Below are positions 7,425-15,778 of a stretch of DNA of 32,850 nt, one piece after another. The translations under genes and the position numbers were made by a program. Numbering within the stretch: the stretch's first letter is position 1; the number at the start of each line of letters is the position of its first letter. The stretch is from Sphingobacteriaceae bacterium. GTDB taxonomy: Bacteria; Bacteroidota; Bacteroidia; Sphingobacteriales; Sphingobacteriaceae. A model generated the notes under the pieces. It worked only from the letters and a program-made list of their open reading frames with translations, did not search any database and had not been told where the DNA came from. Location: contig CANKAT010000033.1 of assembly GCA_947479815.1 (NCBI GenBank), forward strand, positions 1 through 32,850, in the 5' to 3' direction.

Positions 7425-9665
7425 CTAAATATTCCACCAATAGGTTAATTTAAGGACTAGAAATCTGTTTTTGACTGCAAATGGAGTAGGTAGATAATTG
7501 TCGGTGTATACAATGAAAAGGTCGGAGGCGGGTTTATAGCGCCATTGCATACGAGTATTAATATTGATATTATTACTTTGTTCATTATACTGCACAAAAC
7601 CGGTAAAAAATACTTTATTGGTCATGGTCACATCAACTCTGGGTCCGATAAGCCAAAATTTTGTAGTATTCCAGGGTTGTGGCAAGCGTATATCATTATA
7701 ACTAGAACTTAAAGCCAGACTAACAAAAGGCTGGAATCGATATCCAAATTCACTCGTTACATTTAAACGATTTCCACCGGCATAATATCCGCCATAGCGT
7801 GTAGATAATGACATGGTGTATAAACTTTGTGGCCTAGAAACAAAATCTGCACCAAAAGCTTCCCAACGGTGTTCTGAACCAGTATTTAATACTGCACCTC
7901 CTTTGTTTGTGGGATCGAATGGCCTTTGTAGTTTTACATAATCATTAGCAATCCAGCCTGTTAATGTTGCTCTGCTTCTAAAATTCAGGTTGTAGGCAAG
8001 ATAGTTAGTGTAATCTGTGCGTTGAAAGGATTCATTAAAGTAATTCGCTGAAAATAATTTAGGACCATGGCTAACAAAAGGTCCTTTTTTTGGAAAAAAA
8101 AGATAGCCTGCCTGCGGGCTTAAATTAATATAACCTCTGCGGGGAACATATCCTACTTCTGCATTATAATTACGCCCTACATATTCATGTTGCCAGTTAA
8201 GATCCCAGTTTCCGGTCCAATACCGCAAATTTGCAGCCTGCATCATATCCTTTCCACTACTACTTGAACTGAACGATTTCATGGTCACAGCCTTGCCTGT
8301 CCAGTTATTATTTGATGAAGCCAGGTTATATTCAAGTCCAGCCACCCGATTATAGCGGGAAACTCCGGCAGCGGCATTTTCTGCATTAAAATTCATGGAT
8401 TGCTTGTTGATTAGGATAGCACCAATATTAGACCTTGCAAAAACTTTTCTCTGAAGTGCTACAACTGCAAAATTTTGTGCCGGATCAGCTGCACCGGTTT
8501 TTTCTGTCTGCATATTCATCAATCCAACTCTCCAATCTTTATTCAGTTTTCCGCTTAATCGGGCTCCGTACTGAATTGGAACTCCCAATCCAACACGCCT
8601 AGAAAAGAAAGGTCTGCTATTCTGATATCCAAAATTTGAAAAGAGATCACCGTTCTCAAGAAAATACTGTCTCCGTTCAGGGAAGAACAGTTCAAACCGC
8701 TCCAGGTTAGGCACCTGTCGGTCAACTTCTACCTGTGAATAATCAGGGTTAAGGGTCAGGTCGAGATTTAATGAAGAAGTGATAGCAACCTTTACATCAC
8801 CCCCGATCTCTCCACGCTGATTTCGTCCAACAGGAGTGACGGTATGATTACTGGAAATACCACCAAGAGTATAAGGAATAACAGAAATATTTTGACCGGG
8901 AACTGGTGGTGCTTGATCCCAAACTAAATTTCCGGTGTAAGCAAGTGATGCAGTTGCGAATTGTCGCGGAACTGGAGCCCAACTTGATTTTTCGGTTGAC
9001 TTTAGGTCCATACGACTAAAATTGATGCCCCATTTTGTGATACCCGCCTTGTAACGAATTGATTTAAAGGGTATAGCAGCCTCAAATACCCATCGGTCTT
9101 CGTAGTTTTTAACTGCAGATACCCATTTGTTATCCCAGCTAAGGTCTACCTTGCTTCCGTCATACATAATACCATCCCATTGTGCGCCAGCAGCATTTGA
9201 TCCAAATGAAAAACCATTGGTTTGATCGTCAAAAGGATCCATGAATAGTAAAAAGTTATCGTTTTTACCGAATGCAAAATCCCTTCGTAACGATTCTACA
9301 AAATAAGGACCCGGTTCATGGTAGCAAATAGCGATCAGGTAAAGAAAATTCTTGTCATAACTCATTTTTACATCGGTCCGTACTTTTGCAAAGCTGGTAT
9401 CCATCGGTTGAACCATAAAGAATTTGCTAGCTAGATCAGCATCCTCCCATGCACGTTCATCCATTATTCCATCAATTCGGATCTCTGAACTTGCTGGTTT
9501 AAGCTTTAATTCAAATTTTGCATTCTTTTTTTGTGCGAATGCACTACTGCTAAACATACTAAATAGAAGAATAGCAGTGTAGGTTTGAAGTTTGACAACA
9601 AAACTATTTGTTAGCCTATTTATAGTATTGATTCTGATAGTTTGGAATTTCAAAAGTTGAAACAT
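7425..9665 (-). CDS. DUF5916 outer-membrane protein with CBM9-like domain
   Basis: A 746-aa exported protein. After a signal peptide with a long N-region (cleavage near FAQK, residue ~45) comes a CBM9-like beta-sandwich starting at EIRIDGIMDERAWEDAD (about residues 60-230). It is followed by a DUF5916 region with typical LDLTLNPDYSQVEVDRQVPN and FPERRQYFLENGDLF motifs. The C-terminal ~350 residues alternate aromatic and polar positions like a beta-barrel and end with an aromatic-rich strand (KLTYWWNI). By family knowledge these are outer-membrane proteins of Bacteroidota whose ligand is undefined; a carbohydrate link rests only on the CBM9 resemblance. The gene is divergent from trxB (131 bp apart). 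No other in-frame Met is available before the hydrophobic core, supporting the chosen start. Confidence 0.87.
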   Translation of the reverse strand: MFQLLKFQTIRINTINRLTNSFVVKLQTYTAILLFSMFSSSAFAQKKNAKFELKLKPASSEIRIDGIMDERAWEDADLASKFFMVQPMDTSFAKVRTDVKMSYDKNFLYLIAICYHEPGPYFVESLRRDFAFGKNDNFLLFMDPFDDQTNGFSFGSNAAGAQWDGIMYDGSKVDLSWDNKWVSAVKNYEDRWVFEAAIPFKSIRYKAGITKWGINFSRMDLKSTEKSSWAPVPRQFATASLAYTGNLVWDQAPPVPGQNISVIPYTLGGISSNHTVTPVGRNQRGEIGGDVKVAITSSLNLDLTLNPDYSQVEVDRQVPNLERFELFFPERRQYFLENGDLFSNFGYQNSRPFFSRRVGLGVPIQYGARLSGKLNKDWRVGLMNMQTEKTGAADPAQNFAVVALQRKVFARSNIGAILINKQSMNFNAENAAAGVSRYNRVAGLEYNLASSNNNWTGKAVTMKSFSSSSSGKDMMQAANLRYWTGNWDLNWQHEYVGRNYNAEVGYVPRRGYINLSPQAGYLFFPKKGPFVSHGPKLFSANYFNESFQRTDYTNYLAYNLNFRSRATLTGWIANDYVKLQRPFDPTNKGGAVLNTGSEHRWEAFGADFVSRPQSLYTMSLSTRYGGYYAGGNRLNVTSEFGYRFQPFVSLALSSSYNDIRLPQPWNTTKFWLIGPRVDVTMTNKVFFTGFVQYNEQSNNININTRMQWRYKPASDLFIVYTDNYLPTPFAVKNRFLVLKLTYWWNI

Positions 9666-9747
9666 AGCGATAAAGGCCTAGCGTTTAGATTGTCTTGTAA
9701 TAATAGCAATAATTATTTGACCTCTCGGTTTTGAGTCGGTAAATGAA

Positions 9748-9779
9748 TTTGACTATCCCACCCTAAAGTTTTAAATTTG
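9748..9779 (+). promoter_or_regulatory. Consensus Bacteroidota promoter of trxB
   Basis: TTTG at 9748-9751, a 20-bp spacer and TAAATTTG at 9772-9779 match TTTG-N19/21-TAnnTTTG fully. The trxB ATG follows 17 bp after the -7 box, so the leader is very short. Confidence 0.75.
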
Positions 9780-9796
9780 CATCAAATAAAAATAAA

Positions 9797-10741
9797 ATGT
9801 CTGAAGAAACCGAACATGTAGAATGTCTGATCATAGGATCTGGTCCCGCTGGATATACCGCGGCAATTTATGCTGCACGAGCAGATCTCAAACCTGTAAT
9901 GTACACAGGAATGGTTCCTGGAGGACAGTTGACCCAAACTACCGATGTTGAAAACTTTCCGGGTTACCCTGAAGGAATTATGGGTCCTGAAATGATGGAA
10001 GATTTCAGAAAACAGGCCGAGCGATTTGGCACTCAGATTCGTTTTGGTTATGCCAGTAGTGTTGATTTTTCGTCAAGTCCACATCACGTAATCATTGATG
10101 AAAATAAAACAATTACTGCAGATACCGTGATCATTGCAACAGGTGCTTCTGCTAAATGGCTTGGACTTGAAAGCGAGCAAAAGTATAATGGCTTTGGAGT
10201 ATCGGCTTGTGCAGTATGTGATGGATTCTTTTTCAAGGGCCAGGATGTTGCCATTGTTGGTGCCGGAGATACCGCAGCAGAAGAGGCTACCTACCTTGCT
10301 AAGCTGTGTAAAAAAGTGCACATGCTGGTACGAAGAGATGAATTTAGAGCATCTAAGGCCATGCAAAAAAGGGTTTTAAATACTCCTAATATTGAAATTC
10401 ATTACAATTCAGATACAAAAGAAATACTGGGCGATGGTAAAAATGTAACGGGAATTTTGGTGTCAAATAATAAAACAGGACAGGAAACGACCATTGATGT
10501 GAGCGGGTTCTTTGTGGCAATTGGCCATAATCCGAATACAGATATTTTTAAAGGTTGGCTGGATATGGATGAAACCGGTTATTTAATTACACAGGCTGAT
10601 AGTACAAAAACGAATATTGAAGGCGTATTTGCCTGTGGAGATGCTCAGGATAAATTATGGAGACAAGCAATCACAGCTGCAGGTACGGGTTGTATGGCAG
10701 CCCTTGAAGCAGAGCGTTATCTGGCTGCCAAAGAAGACTAG
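9797..10741 (+). CDS. trxB: Thioredoxin-disulfide reductase
   Basis: A 314-aa cytoplasmic flavoenzyme that transfers electrons from NADPH through FAD to thioredoxin. The FAD-binding GSGPAGYTAAIYAARA motif is near the N-terminus. The redox pair is Cys138-Ala-Val-Cys141 in SACAVCDG. The NADPH-binding GAGDTAAEEA follows, and the C-terminal FAD motif GVFACGDAQDKLWRQAITAA is intact. Length is typical of low-molecular-weight TrxB. It stands alone between a consensus promoter and a strong intrinsic terminator, so it is probably a monocistronic housekeeping unit. Confidence 0.96.
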   Translation: MSEETEHVECLIIGSGPAGYTAAIYAARADLKPVMYTGMVPGGQLTQTTDVENFPGYPEGIMGPEMMEDFRKQAERFGTQIRFGYASSVDFSSSPHHVIIDENKTITADTVIIATGASAKWLGLESEQKYNGFGVSACAVCDGFFFKGQDVAIVGAGDTAAEEATYLAKLCKKVHMLVRRDEFRASKAMQKRVLNTPNIEIHYNSDTKEILGDGKNVTGILVSNNKTGQETTIDVSGFFVAIGHNPNTDIFKGWLDMDETGYLITQADSTKTNIEGVFACGDAQDKLWRQAITAAGTGCMAALEAERYLAAKED

Positions 10742-10767
10742 AATTAATTGATCATATTTAAGAAAAT

Positions 10768-10796
10768 GCCCTTGCTTTTGCATGGGCTTTTTTTTT
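10768..10796 (+). terminator. Intrinsic terminator after trxB
   Basis: GCCC-T-TGC, a TTTT loop and GCA-T-GGGC form a stem with one T/T mismatch (10768-10787), followed by nine T (10788-10796). It lies 27 bp after the trxB stop. Confidence 0.85.
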
Positions 10797-10926
10797 GTAC
10801 GGTATCAATAAATATGAAGGTTATTGATTTAAAAGGTTTTATATTTATTTGACAAATGCACCTAATCAGGGGCAATTAATTATTAAATTTGATAAAGGGC
10901 ATCATCCTACTATTGAAAGTACACAG

Positions 10927-11562
10927 ATGAATTTGAAAACGATACTATCCGGAATATTTTTAGCAAGTACATTATTTGCATCCTGTTCAGGAGATGAAGA
11001 AAAGAAAGTGGCAGTAAAGCCAAAAGTTAAAATGATTATGGAGCCATTTCGCTTTCATAAAGCTATAGAAGTGAAACCTGGTCTTACCTTAGATATTGTT
11101 AGCTGGGGTCGGGGTTCTAGTTCAGTTGGAGCTTATTTGATTCTCAGATCAGATTCTACCCACCTTAAGTATCGATCTATAGCGGGTGAATTAGATGGTA
11201 AAATAATGGATGCTTGGGATATGGACCTAGATACTGATGGGAACCCGGAATTATATATTCACGCAAAAGGAGAGGGTAAAGGGTCTTACCTTAATATGTA
11301 TATCTACGAATACAGCGAAGGGGGATCAAATCAGCAAATTCGTTTCCCCGAACTTAGTTCATCTTTAAAAGAAGGCTACCGAGGAAATGATTCAGTGTAC
11401 ATCAAGGAAGGAAAACTCTTGCGTGAGTTTTTGGTTTATGATAAAAACGATTCAACTGGTATAGCAACAGGAGAAATTCGAAAAGTTGAATATACCTTAA
11501 GAAACAATAGTTTGCAGTTTAGGGAAATTAAAGAAGAAAAGACAGCGGATAAAAAACAATAA
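10927..11562 (+). CDS. Putative lipoprotein of unknown function
   Basis: A 211-aa protein. The open frame extends 78 bp upstream to a TTG, but the ATG at 10927 is chosen because it starts a clear lipoprotein signal (MNLKTILSGIFLASTLFASC, acylated Cys20). The mature part starts with a charged SGDEEKKVAVK linker. DMDLDTDGNPELYIHAKGEG looks like an FG-GAP/VCBS-type segment of a secreted beta-rich protein. The C-terminal tail is Lys/Glu-rich. The family is not recognised. It ends 2 bp from the convergent membrane-protein gene, with no terminator between them. Confidence 0.7.
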   Translation: MNLKTILSGIFLASTLFASCSGDEEKKVAVKPKVKMIMEPFRFHKAIEVKPGLTLDIVSWGRGSSSVGAYLILRSDSTHLKYRSIAGELDGKIMDAWDMDLDTDGNPELYIHAKGEGKGSYLNMYIYEYSEGGSNQQIRFPELSSSLKEGYRGNDSVYIKEGKLLREFLVYDKNDSTGIATGEIRKVEYTLRNNSLQFREIKEEKTADKKQ

Positions 11563-11564
11563 AC

Positions 11565-12167
11565 CTACAAATCATTGTCCTCAAATTGTTTTTGAAGCCT
11601 TTCCAGATTCTGTATCATGTCTTCCAATTTGGATTCTTCCCTTTTGATATAGATTCTCATCAATACAAAATAGCAAAGTGCAATCCATAACAAAGTAAAT
11701 ACAAAACCAACTAGGGTAACCCATAGAGGTGTCATCATTGAAATCTCAACAAAATAAAGTAAAAAGCCTACAGTCAAAAATACAGAGTAGATAGAATACT
11801 TTCGAGTATTGAAAATATAACGATCATGTTTGTATTTCTTTAAATGGATTATATAATCCTCAGGTTTATCAATCAGGTTAGTATAATTAATTCTTCTGTA
11901 ATTATCGATCAATACAACGATATAATAGATACAGCAAGCAATAAATATAATCATGGCCAGATGAGTAGTCCACATTTTAAATGGACCGTCAATCCAGACA
12001 AATGAAATTACAGCAGTTGCAATTCCCATTCCAAACATTTCAATCAATAATTTGCTGGAAAGACCGTTTCTGGTCTTTCGTATCTTTTTTAATACCTTTT
12101 CGTGACCGACTTTCGGCAGCGTTATCTGGTCGTGCCAGATATTTTTCAGTGCTTCAAAATCTTTCAT
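11565..12167 (-). CDS. Four-TM membrane protein, probable anti-sigma partner
   Basis: A 200-aa protein with a short cytoplasmic N-terminus, four predicted membrane segments (about residues 41-58, 69-87, 125-142, 148-170) and a charged helical C-terminal tail (EESKLEDMIQNLERLQKQF) that could form a coiled coil. Its ATG lies within the last codons of the ECF sigma gene (14-bp overlap), implying coupled translation. The N-terminal MKDFEALKNIWHDQ resembles small Bacteroidota membrane proteins encoded next to ECF sigma factors. No zinc-finger anti-sigma motif (HxxxCxxC) is present, so an anti-sigma role is inferred from gene order only. Confidence 0.65.
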   Translation of the reverse strand: MKDFEALKNIWHDQITLPKVGHEKVLKKIRKTRNGLSSKLLIEMFGMGIATAVISFVWIDGPFKMWTTHLAMIIFIACCIYYIVVLIDNYRRINYTNLIDKPEDYIIHLKKYKHDRYIFNTRKYSIYSVFLTVGFLLYFVEISMMTPLWVTLVGFVFTLLWIALCYFVLMRIYIKREESKLEDMIQNLERLQKQFEDNDL

Positions 12168-12648
12168 TTCTATTATATAATTCAGTGAGTTTTTGTTTAA
12201 TTCGATGAATTTTTACTCTTAAATTTCCTTCAGAGATTCCCGAAATAGAAGCAATTTCGACATAGGGTACTTCATCAAGAACCATAGTGATTATAATACG
12301 CTCATTTTCTTCTAGTTGGGCAATACATTTATAGAGAGCGGAAACCTGCTCATTTTTTTCTGAGATTTCTTCACCTTTAGTTTCAATTATAGTGTCAGTA
12401 AGTTCATCTTTTGGGTGCCTTTTTTCAATTCGCAAGTGTGATAGGCAGGTGTTTACCGCAATTCGGTATATCCAGGTAGATATTAAAGCCTGGTTTCTGA
12501 ATTTATCAAGGTTTTGCCAAACCTTCATGAAAGTTTCCTGCATCAGGTCATTCGCGGTTTCATCGTCACCCGTATAACCATAGCATAAATGATAAATCTT
12601 TTTGGAGTTAGCCTGAAAAATTTCTTTAAAAAGTGCTTCTTTACTCAA
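12154..12648 (-). CDS. ECF-family RNA polymerase sigma factor
   Basis: A 164-aa sigma-70-family protein with only regions 2 and 4. Region 2 covers about residues 10-80, with DLMQETFMKVWQNLDKF and STWIYRIAVNTCLSHLR. Region 4 covers about residues 105-160, with LEENERIIITMVLDEVPYVE, then IASISGISEGNLRVKIHR as the DNA-binding helix-turn-helix. The frame begins with TTG at 12648: an in-frame ATG at 12666 is followed four codons later by TAG, and the next in-frame Met lies inside region 2. The downstream overlapping membrane protein is the likely regulator. A TGTAACA-type sequence upstream may be an autoregulated promoter. Confidence 0.88.
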   Translation of the reverse strand: MSKEALFKEIFQANSKKIYHLCYGYTGDDETANDLMQETFMKVWQNLDKFRNQALISTWIYRIAVNTCLSHLRIEKRHPKDELTDTIIETKGEEISEKNEQVSALYKCIAQLEENERIIITMVLDEVPYVEIASISGISEGNLRVKIHRIKQKLTELYNRNERF

Positions 12649-12664
12649 ACCCTATATTTTTGTC

Positions 12665-12694
12665 ATTAGATTAAAAATAACCTTAAATGTTACA
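12665..12694 (-). promoter_or_regulatory. Candidate ECF-type promoter of the sigma gene
   Basis: Reading the minus strand, TGTAACA (12694-12688), a 17-bp spacer and TCTAAT (12670-12665) resemble an ECF -35/-10 pair. The TTG start lies about 17 bp downstream. The -35 overlaps the last codons of the upstream gene. No TAnnTTTG box is seen here. Autoregulation is inference. Confidence 0.35.
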
Positions 12695-13208
12695 AAAAAT
12701 CACTTTTGTTAAACCATTTGATCTGTTTTGAAGCTTTTATTATCAAAGTTTCATACTCCTTTTGATAATCAAACTGCAGGTCTTCATGTAGTTTTGGTAG
12801 TAATTTTGTTATTTTTTCAAACTGCCTGGTCAATAATCCCTGTAAAGGCTTATGATTTGTGTTAAGATCAACATAAGTCATATAATTTGTACAAAACCAA
12901 AGTGTAAGTTCTGTTTCAACCTGCTTTGATCCTGTATATTTTGAATAGCGATTAATGAACCGAATAATTTTACGTAAACTTTTAGTGCTATAGAAATAAT
13001 GCTTCTGCAGGGCATTAAAATCAGCGATGAGAAATGATTTTACATCTTCAGCATAGTTCATAGGTTCATTCGAATCAAAAAGCAGATAGGCTAGTAATTC
13101 CTTGTTCTCCTTTTTGTATTTTGCCAGTCTTATGCAAATTTCTGTGAGTTCAGTAGCATTAAGCTTTAATAGTACCTTTTTTAAATCACTTAATTTCTCT
13201 GGTTTCAT
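12690..13208 (-). CDS. Conserved hypothetical protein, 172 aa
   Basis: A soluble, Lys/Leu-rich, mainly helical protein with no signal peptide or membrane segment. Visible features are an N-terminal helix (LSDLKKVLLKLNATELTEIC), the segment ENKELLAYLLFDS, and a C-terminal stretch LPKLHEDLQFDYQKEYETLI. No catalytic motif or named family is recognised. It precedes the sigma gene on the same strand by 41 bp, but the candidate sigma promoter sits in that gap, so the two may be separate units. The ATG at 13208 is clear. Confidence 0.7.
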   Translation of the reverse strand: MKPEKLSDLKKVLLKLNATELTEICIRLAKYKKENKELLAYLLFDSNEPMNYAEDVKSFLIADFNALQKHYFYSTKSLRKIIRFINRYSKYTGSKQVETELTLWFCTNYMTYVDLNTNHKPLQGLLTRQFEKITKLLPKLHEDLQFDYQKEYETLIIKASKQIKWFNKSDFL

Positions 13209-13220
13209 CTTCTGATTACA

Positions 13221-13251
13221 TTTGCTGGGTAAATCTAATTAATTACTTTTG
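13221..13251 (+). promoter_or_regulatory. Consensus Bacteroidota promoter of the symporter gene
   Basis: TTTG at 13221-13224, a 19-bp spacer and TACTTTTG at 13244-13251 match the consensus in both boxes and in spacing. The ATG follows 22 bp later. Confidence 0.75.
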
Positions 13252-13273
13252 TTCGATACGCTAACCACTTAGT

Positions 13274-14692
13274 ATGAAATTTAAAAGTTTTGGAATAGTT
13301 GCATTAATTGCAGTTACATTTTCTGCGCTACTTATATTCCTGGATCATTACATGATTGTTGATATTCCAGAAATAGCACTCCTATTTTCAAGATGGCTGG
13401 CTATTGCTGGTTTATTTCTATATGGTTTTCAAAAGAAATCGCTGACTACATGGATATTGATCTCTATGGTAGTAGGAGCCGAGATAGGCAATGATTTTCC
13501 TGAGTTTGGAATAAAACTTCAGGTTTTAAGTAAGGTCTTTCTGAAAATGATTAAGACCATTATTGCTCCATTACTTTTTGCAACTCTTGTTTATGGTATT
13601 GCAGGACATTCTGATTTAAAACAGGTTGGCCGTATGGGGTGGAAATCAATCCTTTATTTTGAAGTGGTTACAACAATAGCCTTGTTCATAGGCTTAGCTG
13701 CTATTAATATTTCTAAGGCAGGTATGGGAATCACACTTCCTCCTGGTGCTCATGAAGAACTTCAAAAGGTAGAACCTCAAACATTTAATGATATTATTCT
13801 GCATATTTTTCCTGAGAATATTGCTAAATCAATAGCTGAAGGGCAGGTGCTTCAGATTGTTATTTTCAGTATCATTTTTGGTATTGCGCTTGCCATGGTT
13901 CGTGAAGATAAACGCCAACCCATGTTACGCGCAACTGAAAGTCTGTCTGAAGTGATGTTTAAATTCACGAATATCATCATGTATTTTGCACCAATCGGGG
14001 TTGGGGCGGCCATAGCTTATACTGTTGGGCATATGGGACTTGGGATATTATTGAATCTATTACAACTATTAATGACGCTTTATGTCGCCTTATTTGTTTT
14101 TTTACTGGGTGTTTTATTGCCAATTGCCCTGTTCGTGGGCGTGCCAATAAAAAAATTCCTGAAGGCTATTGCAGAGCCCGTTTCTATCGCATTTGCAACC
14201 ACCAGTTCAGAGGCAGCACTTCCAAGGGCAATGGAGGCAATGGAACGGATTGGAGTTCCTCGAAAAATTGTAGCATTTGTTATGCCTACCGGTTATAGTT
14301 TTAATTTGGACGGCACGACCCTATATCTTTCGTTAGCAGCAATATTTGTTGCACAGGCTGCAGGAATGCCCTTAACCTTTGGCCAGCAATTGCTGATTGT
14401 ATTTACCCTAATGTTAACTAGTAAAGGTGTTGCTGGAGTACCGCGGGCTTCGCTGGTTATCCTTTTAGGAACTGCGGCATCTTTTGGGATGCCTGTATGG
14501 CCAATCTTCATCATACTTGGCATTGATGAGCTGATGGATATGGCAAGAACATCTGTGAATGTTATTGGTAATTGTCTAGCAACGGTAGTCATTGCTAAAT
14601 GGGAAGGAGAATTTCATCCTCCAGTTGATGATTTGGTAGCTCCTGATGAAAATAGAATTCATAAACTGGAAAATCAGATAGAAAAACATTGA
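13274..14692 (+). CDS. Dicarboxylate/amino acid:cation symporter (DAACS family)
   Basis: A 472-aa inner-membrane secondary transporter of the GltPh/GltP/DctA family. An extra hydrophobic N-terminal segment (about 75 residues) precedes the usual start of the fold. The first hairpin has TTSSEAALPRAMEAM (residues 309-323), followed by SFNLDGTTLY (Asn344), the second hairpin SKGVAGVPRASL (from 383), and the last helix DMARTSVNVIGN (Arg425, Asn429, Asn433). The Arg at the GltPh Arg397 position favours an acidic amino acid over a C4-dicarboxylate by family knowledge. The Asn at the GltPh Asp405 position suggests altered ion coupling, possibly protons. It has its own consensus promoter. Substrate assignment is inference. 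Confidence 0.9.
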   Translation: MKFKSFGIVALIAVTFSALLIFLDHYMIVDIPEIALLFSRWLAIAGLFLYGFQKKSLTTWILISMVVGAEIGNDFPEFGIKLQVLSKVFLKMIKTIIAPLLFATLVYGIAGHSDLKQVGRMGWKSILYFEVVTTIALFIGLAAINISKAGMGITLPPGAHEELQKVEPQTFNDIILHIFPENIAKSIAEGQVLQIVIFSIIFGIALAMVREDKRQPMLRATESLSEVMFKFTNIIMYFAPIGVGAAIAYTVGHMGLGILLNLLQLLMTLYVALFVFLLGVLLPIALFVGVPIKKFLKAIAEPVSIAFATTSSEAALPRAMEAMERIGVPRKIVAFVMPTGYSFNLDGTTLYLSLAAIFVAQAAGMPLTFGQQLLIVFTLMLTSKGVAGVPRASLVILLGTAASFGMPVWPIFIILGIDELMDMARTSVNVIGNCLATVVIAKWEGEFHPPVDDLVAPDENRIHKLENQIEKH

Positions 14693-14740
14693 AATCTATA
14701 GTGAAATGATGGATATTTGTTTGTCGATATATTAATTAAC

Positions 14741-15247
14741 ATGAGTGATAGAGGAAAAAAGATTTTTTTAGGCGTTTGCATCATCGCACCATTTCTTATC
14801 TATATGGTGTATTATTACTCCATAATGGTCAAGAATGCACCCTATAGGTTTGCTGATTTTGAATCATTAACATTTAAATATGGGCTTGGGGATAGCTTGG
14901 TGAATCAATATGATTCTAAAACTGGATATTATCAATATGTGAATAGCAGAGATTCTTTGGTGAAAACCAAGGTCAATCTCCGAAAGGATGATCTGTTATA
15001 TCTTCATCGTAAGGCAGCAGAGCTAGGCTTCTGGAACTTTCCTGAAAATATTGAGGGGGATACTGAAAATGGAAAGCCTGTAAATACGCCACACTATTAT
15101 CTAGAATATAAATACAAGAACAAGACCAAGCATATTCTTTTTGATGCAGCTTATAGAGATGATCCTAAATTAAACGATGCTGCAAAAACCTTGATTACTG
15201 AGGTCAGCAATATGATCAATGATGTGAGGGATCGCGATCAGGAATAG
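14741..15247 (+). CDS. Small membrane-anchored protein, DUF6438-like
   Basis: The open frame begins at a TTG at 14717, but the ATG at 14741 gives a better N-terminus, MSDRGKKIFLGVCIIAPF: positive residues then one membrane helix (about 8-30), making a 168-aa protein. The rest is predicted to face the periplasm. FADFESLTFKYGLGDSL and DDLLYLHRKAAELGFWNFPE recall DUF6438-type domains, in which such a segment marks a small secreted fold of unknown role; this resemblance is from memory and uncertain. It follows the symporter by 48 bp on the same strand and may be co-transcribed. Confidence 0.65.
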   Translation: MSDRGKKIFLGVCIIAPFLIYMVYYYSIMVKNAPYRFADFESLTFKYGLGDSLVNQYDSKTGYYQYVNSRDSLVKTKVNLRKDDLLYLHRKAAELGFWNFPENIEGDTENGKPVNTPHYYLEYKYKNKTKHILFDAAYRDDPKLNDAAKTLITEVSNMINDVRDRDQE

Positions 15248-15332
15248 TATTACAGGATCAGGCCTTTTATTAGGATTTACATACAGCAGTTCATAGATTT
15301 TAAATTTCGTTTTATTTTAAAAAATAATTTCT

Positions 15333-15340
15333 TATATTTG
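15333..15340 (+). promoter_or_regulatory. Putative -7 box for rplU-rpmA
   Basis: TATATTTG matches TAnnTTTG exactly, 27 bp before the rplU ATG. The upstream TTTA at 15311-15314 (18-bp gap) is only a partial -33 match. Confidence 0.6.
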
Positions 15341-15367
15341 CACCTCATTTAAAAAAATAAATTAATA

Positions 15368-15679
15368 ATGTACGCAATAGTAAATATAGCCGGACAGCAA
15401 TTTAAAGTTGCTAAAGACCAATATCTTTTTGTACACAGATTACAAGGAGAAGAAGGCGCTAGTATTGAATTTGACAACGTATTATTAGCTGAGAACAATG
15501 GTAAATTCTCTATCGGTGCTGATGCATTGAAGGGAGCTAAAGTTACTGCTAAGATACTGTCACATTTAAAAGGTGATAAAGTGATTGTTTTCAAAAAGAA
15601 ACGTCGTAAAGGCTACAAAAAGAAAAACGGACACCGTCAGCAGTTCACTAAAATAGAGATTACTAATATTAAGTTATAA
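15368..15679 (+). CDS. rplU: 50S ribosomal protein L21
   Basis: A 103-aa protein of the large ribosomal subunit that contacts 23S rRNA. It starts MYAIVNIAGQQFKV, which is diagnostic. The C-terminus has the expected basic stretch FKKKRRKGYKKKNGHRQQFT, then the terminal IEITNI. It is followed by rpmA in the order conserved across bacteria. The last two codons and stop (AAG TTA TAA) coincide with the first unit of a 7-bp tandem array. Confidence 0.97.
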   Translation: MYAIVNIAGQQFKVAKDQYLFVHRLQGEEGASIEFDNVLLAENNGKFSIGADALKGAKVTAKILSHLKGDKVIVFKKKRRKGYKKKNGHRQQFTKIEITNIKL

Positions 15680-15719
15680 GTTATAAGTTAAAAGTTATAA
15701 GTTATAAGTTATAAGTTAT
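15671..15719 (+). repeat. Seven tandem copies of AAGTTAT between rplU and rpmA
   Basis: Seven contiguous 7-bp units of AAGTTAT; the third is AAGTTAA. The first unit supplies the final codons and stop of rplU. Because the period is 7, the embedded TAA cycles through all three frames, so read-through of the rplU stop in any frame ends within the array. It may be a slippage-prone microsatellite. Confidence 0.9.
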
Positions 15720-15778
15720 TCATTATCAAGTTTAAAATCCTGAATTGATGATTGTCAGTTCATAAAATATAAAATAAA

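Noticed and set aside
10849-10926. N-terminal extension of the lipoprotein gene from a TTG
   Set aside because: The extension would bury the lipoprotein signal that begins at ATG 10927, so the internal ATG is preferred.
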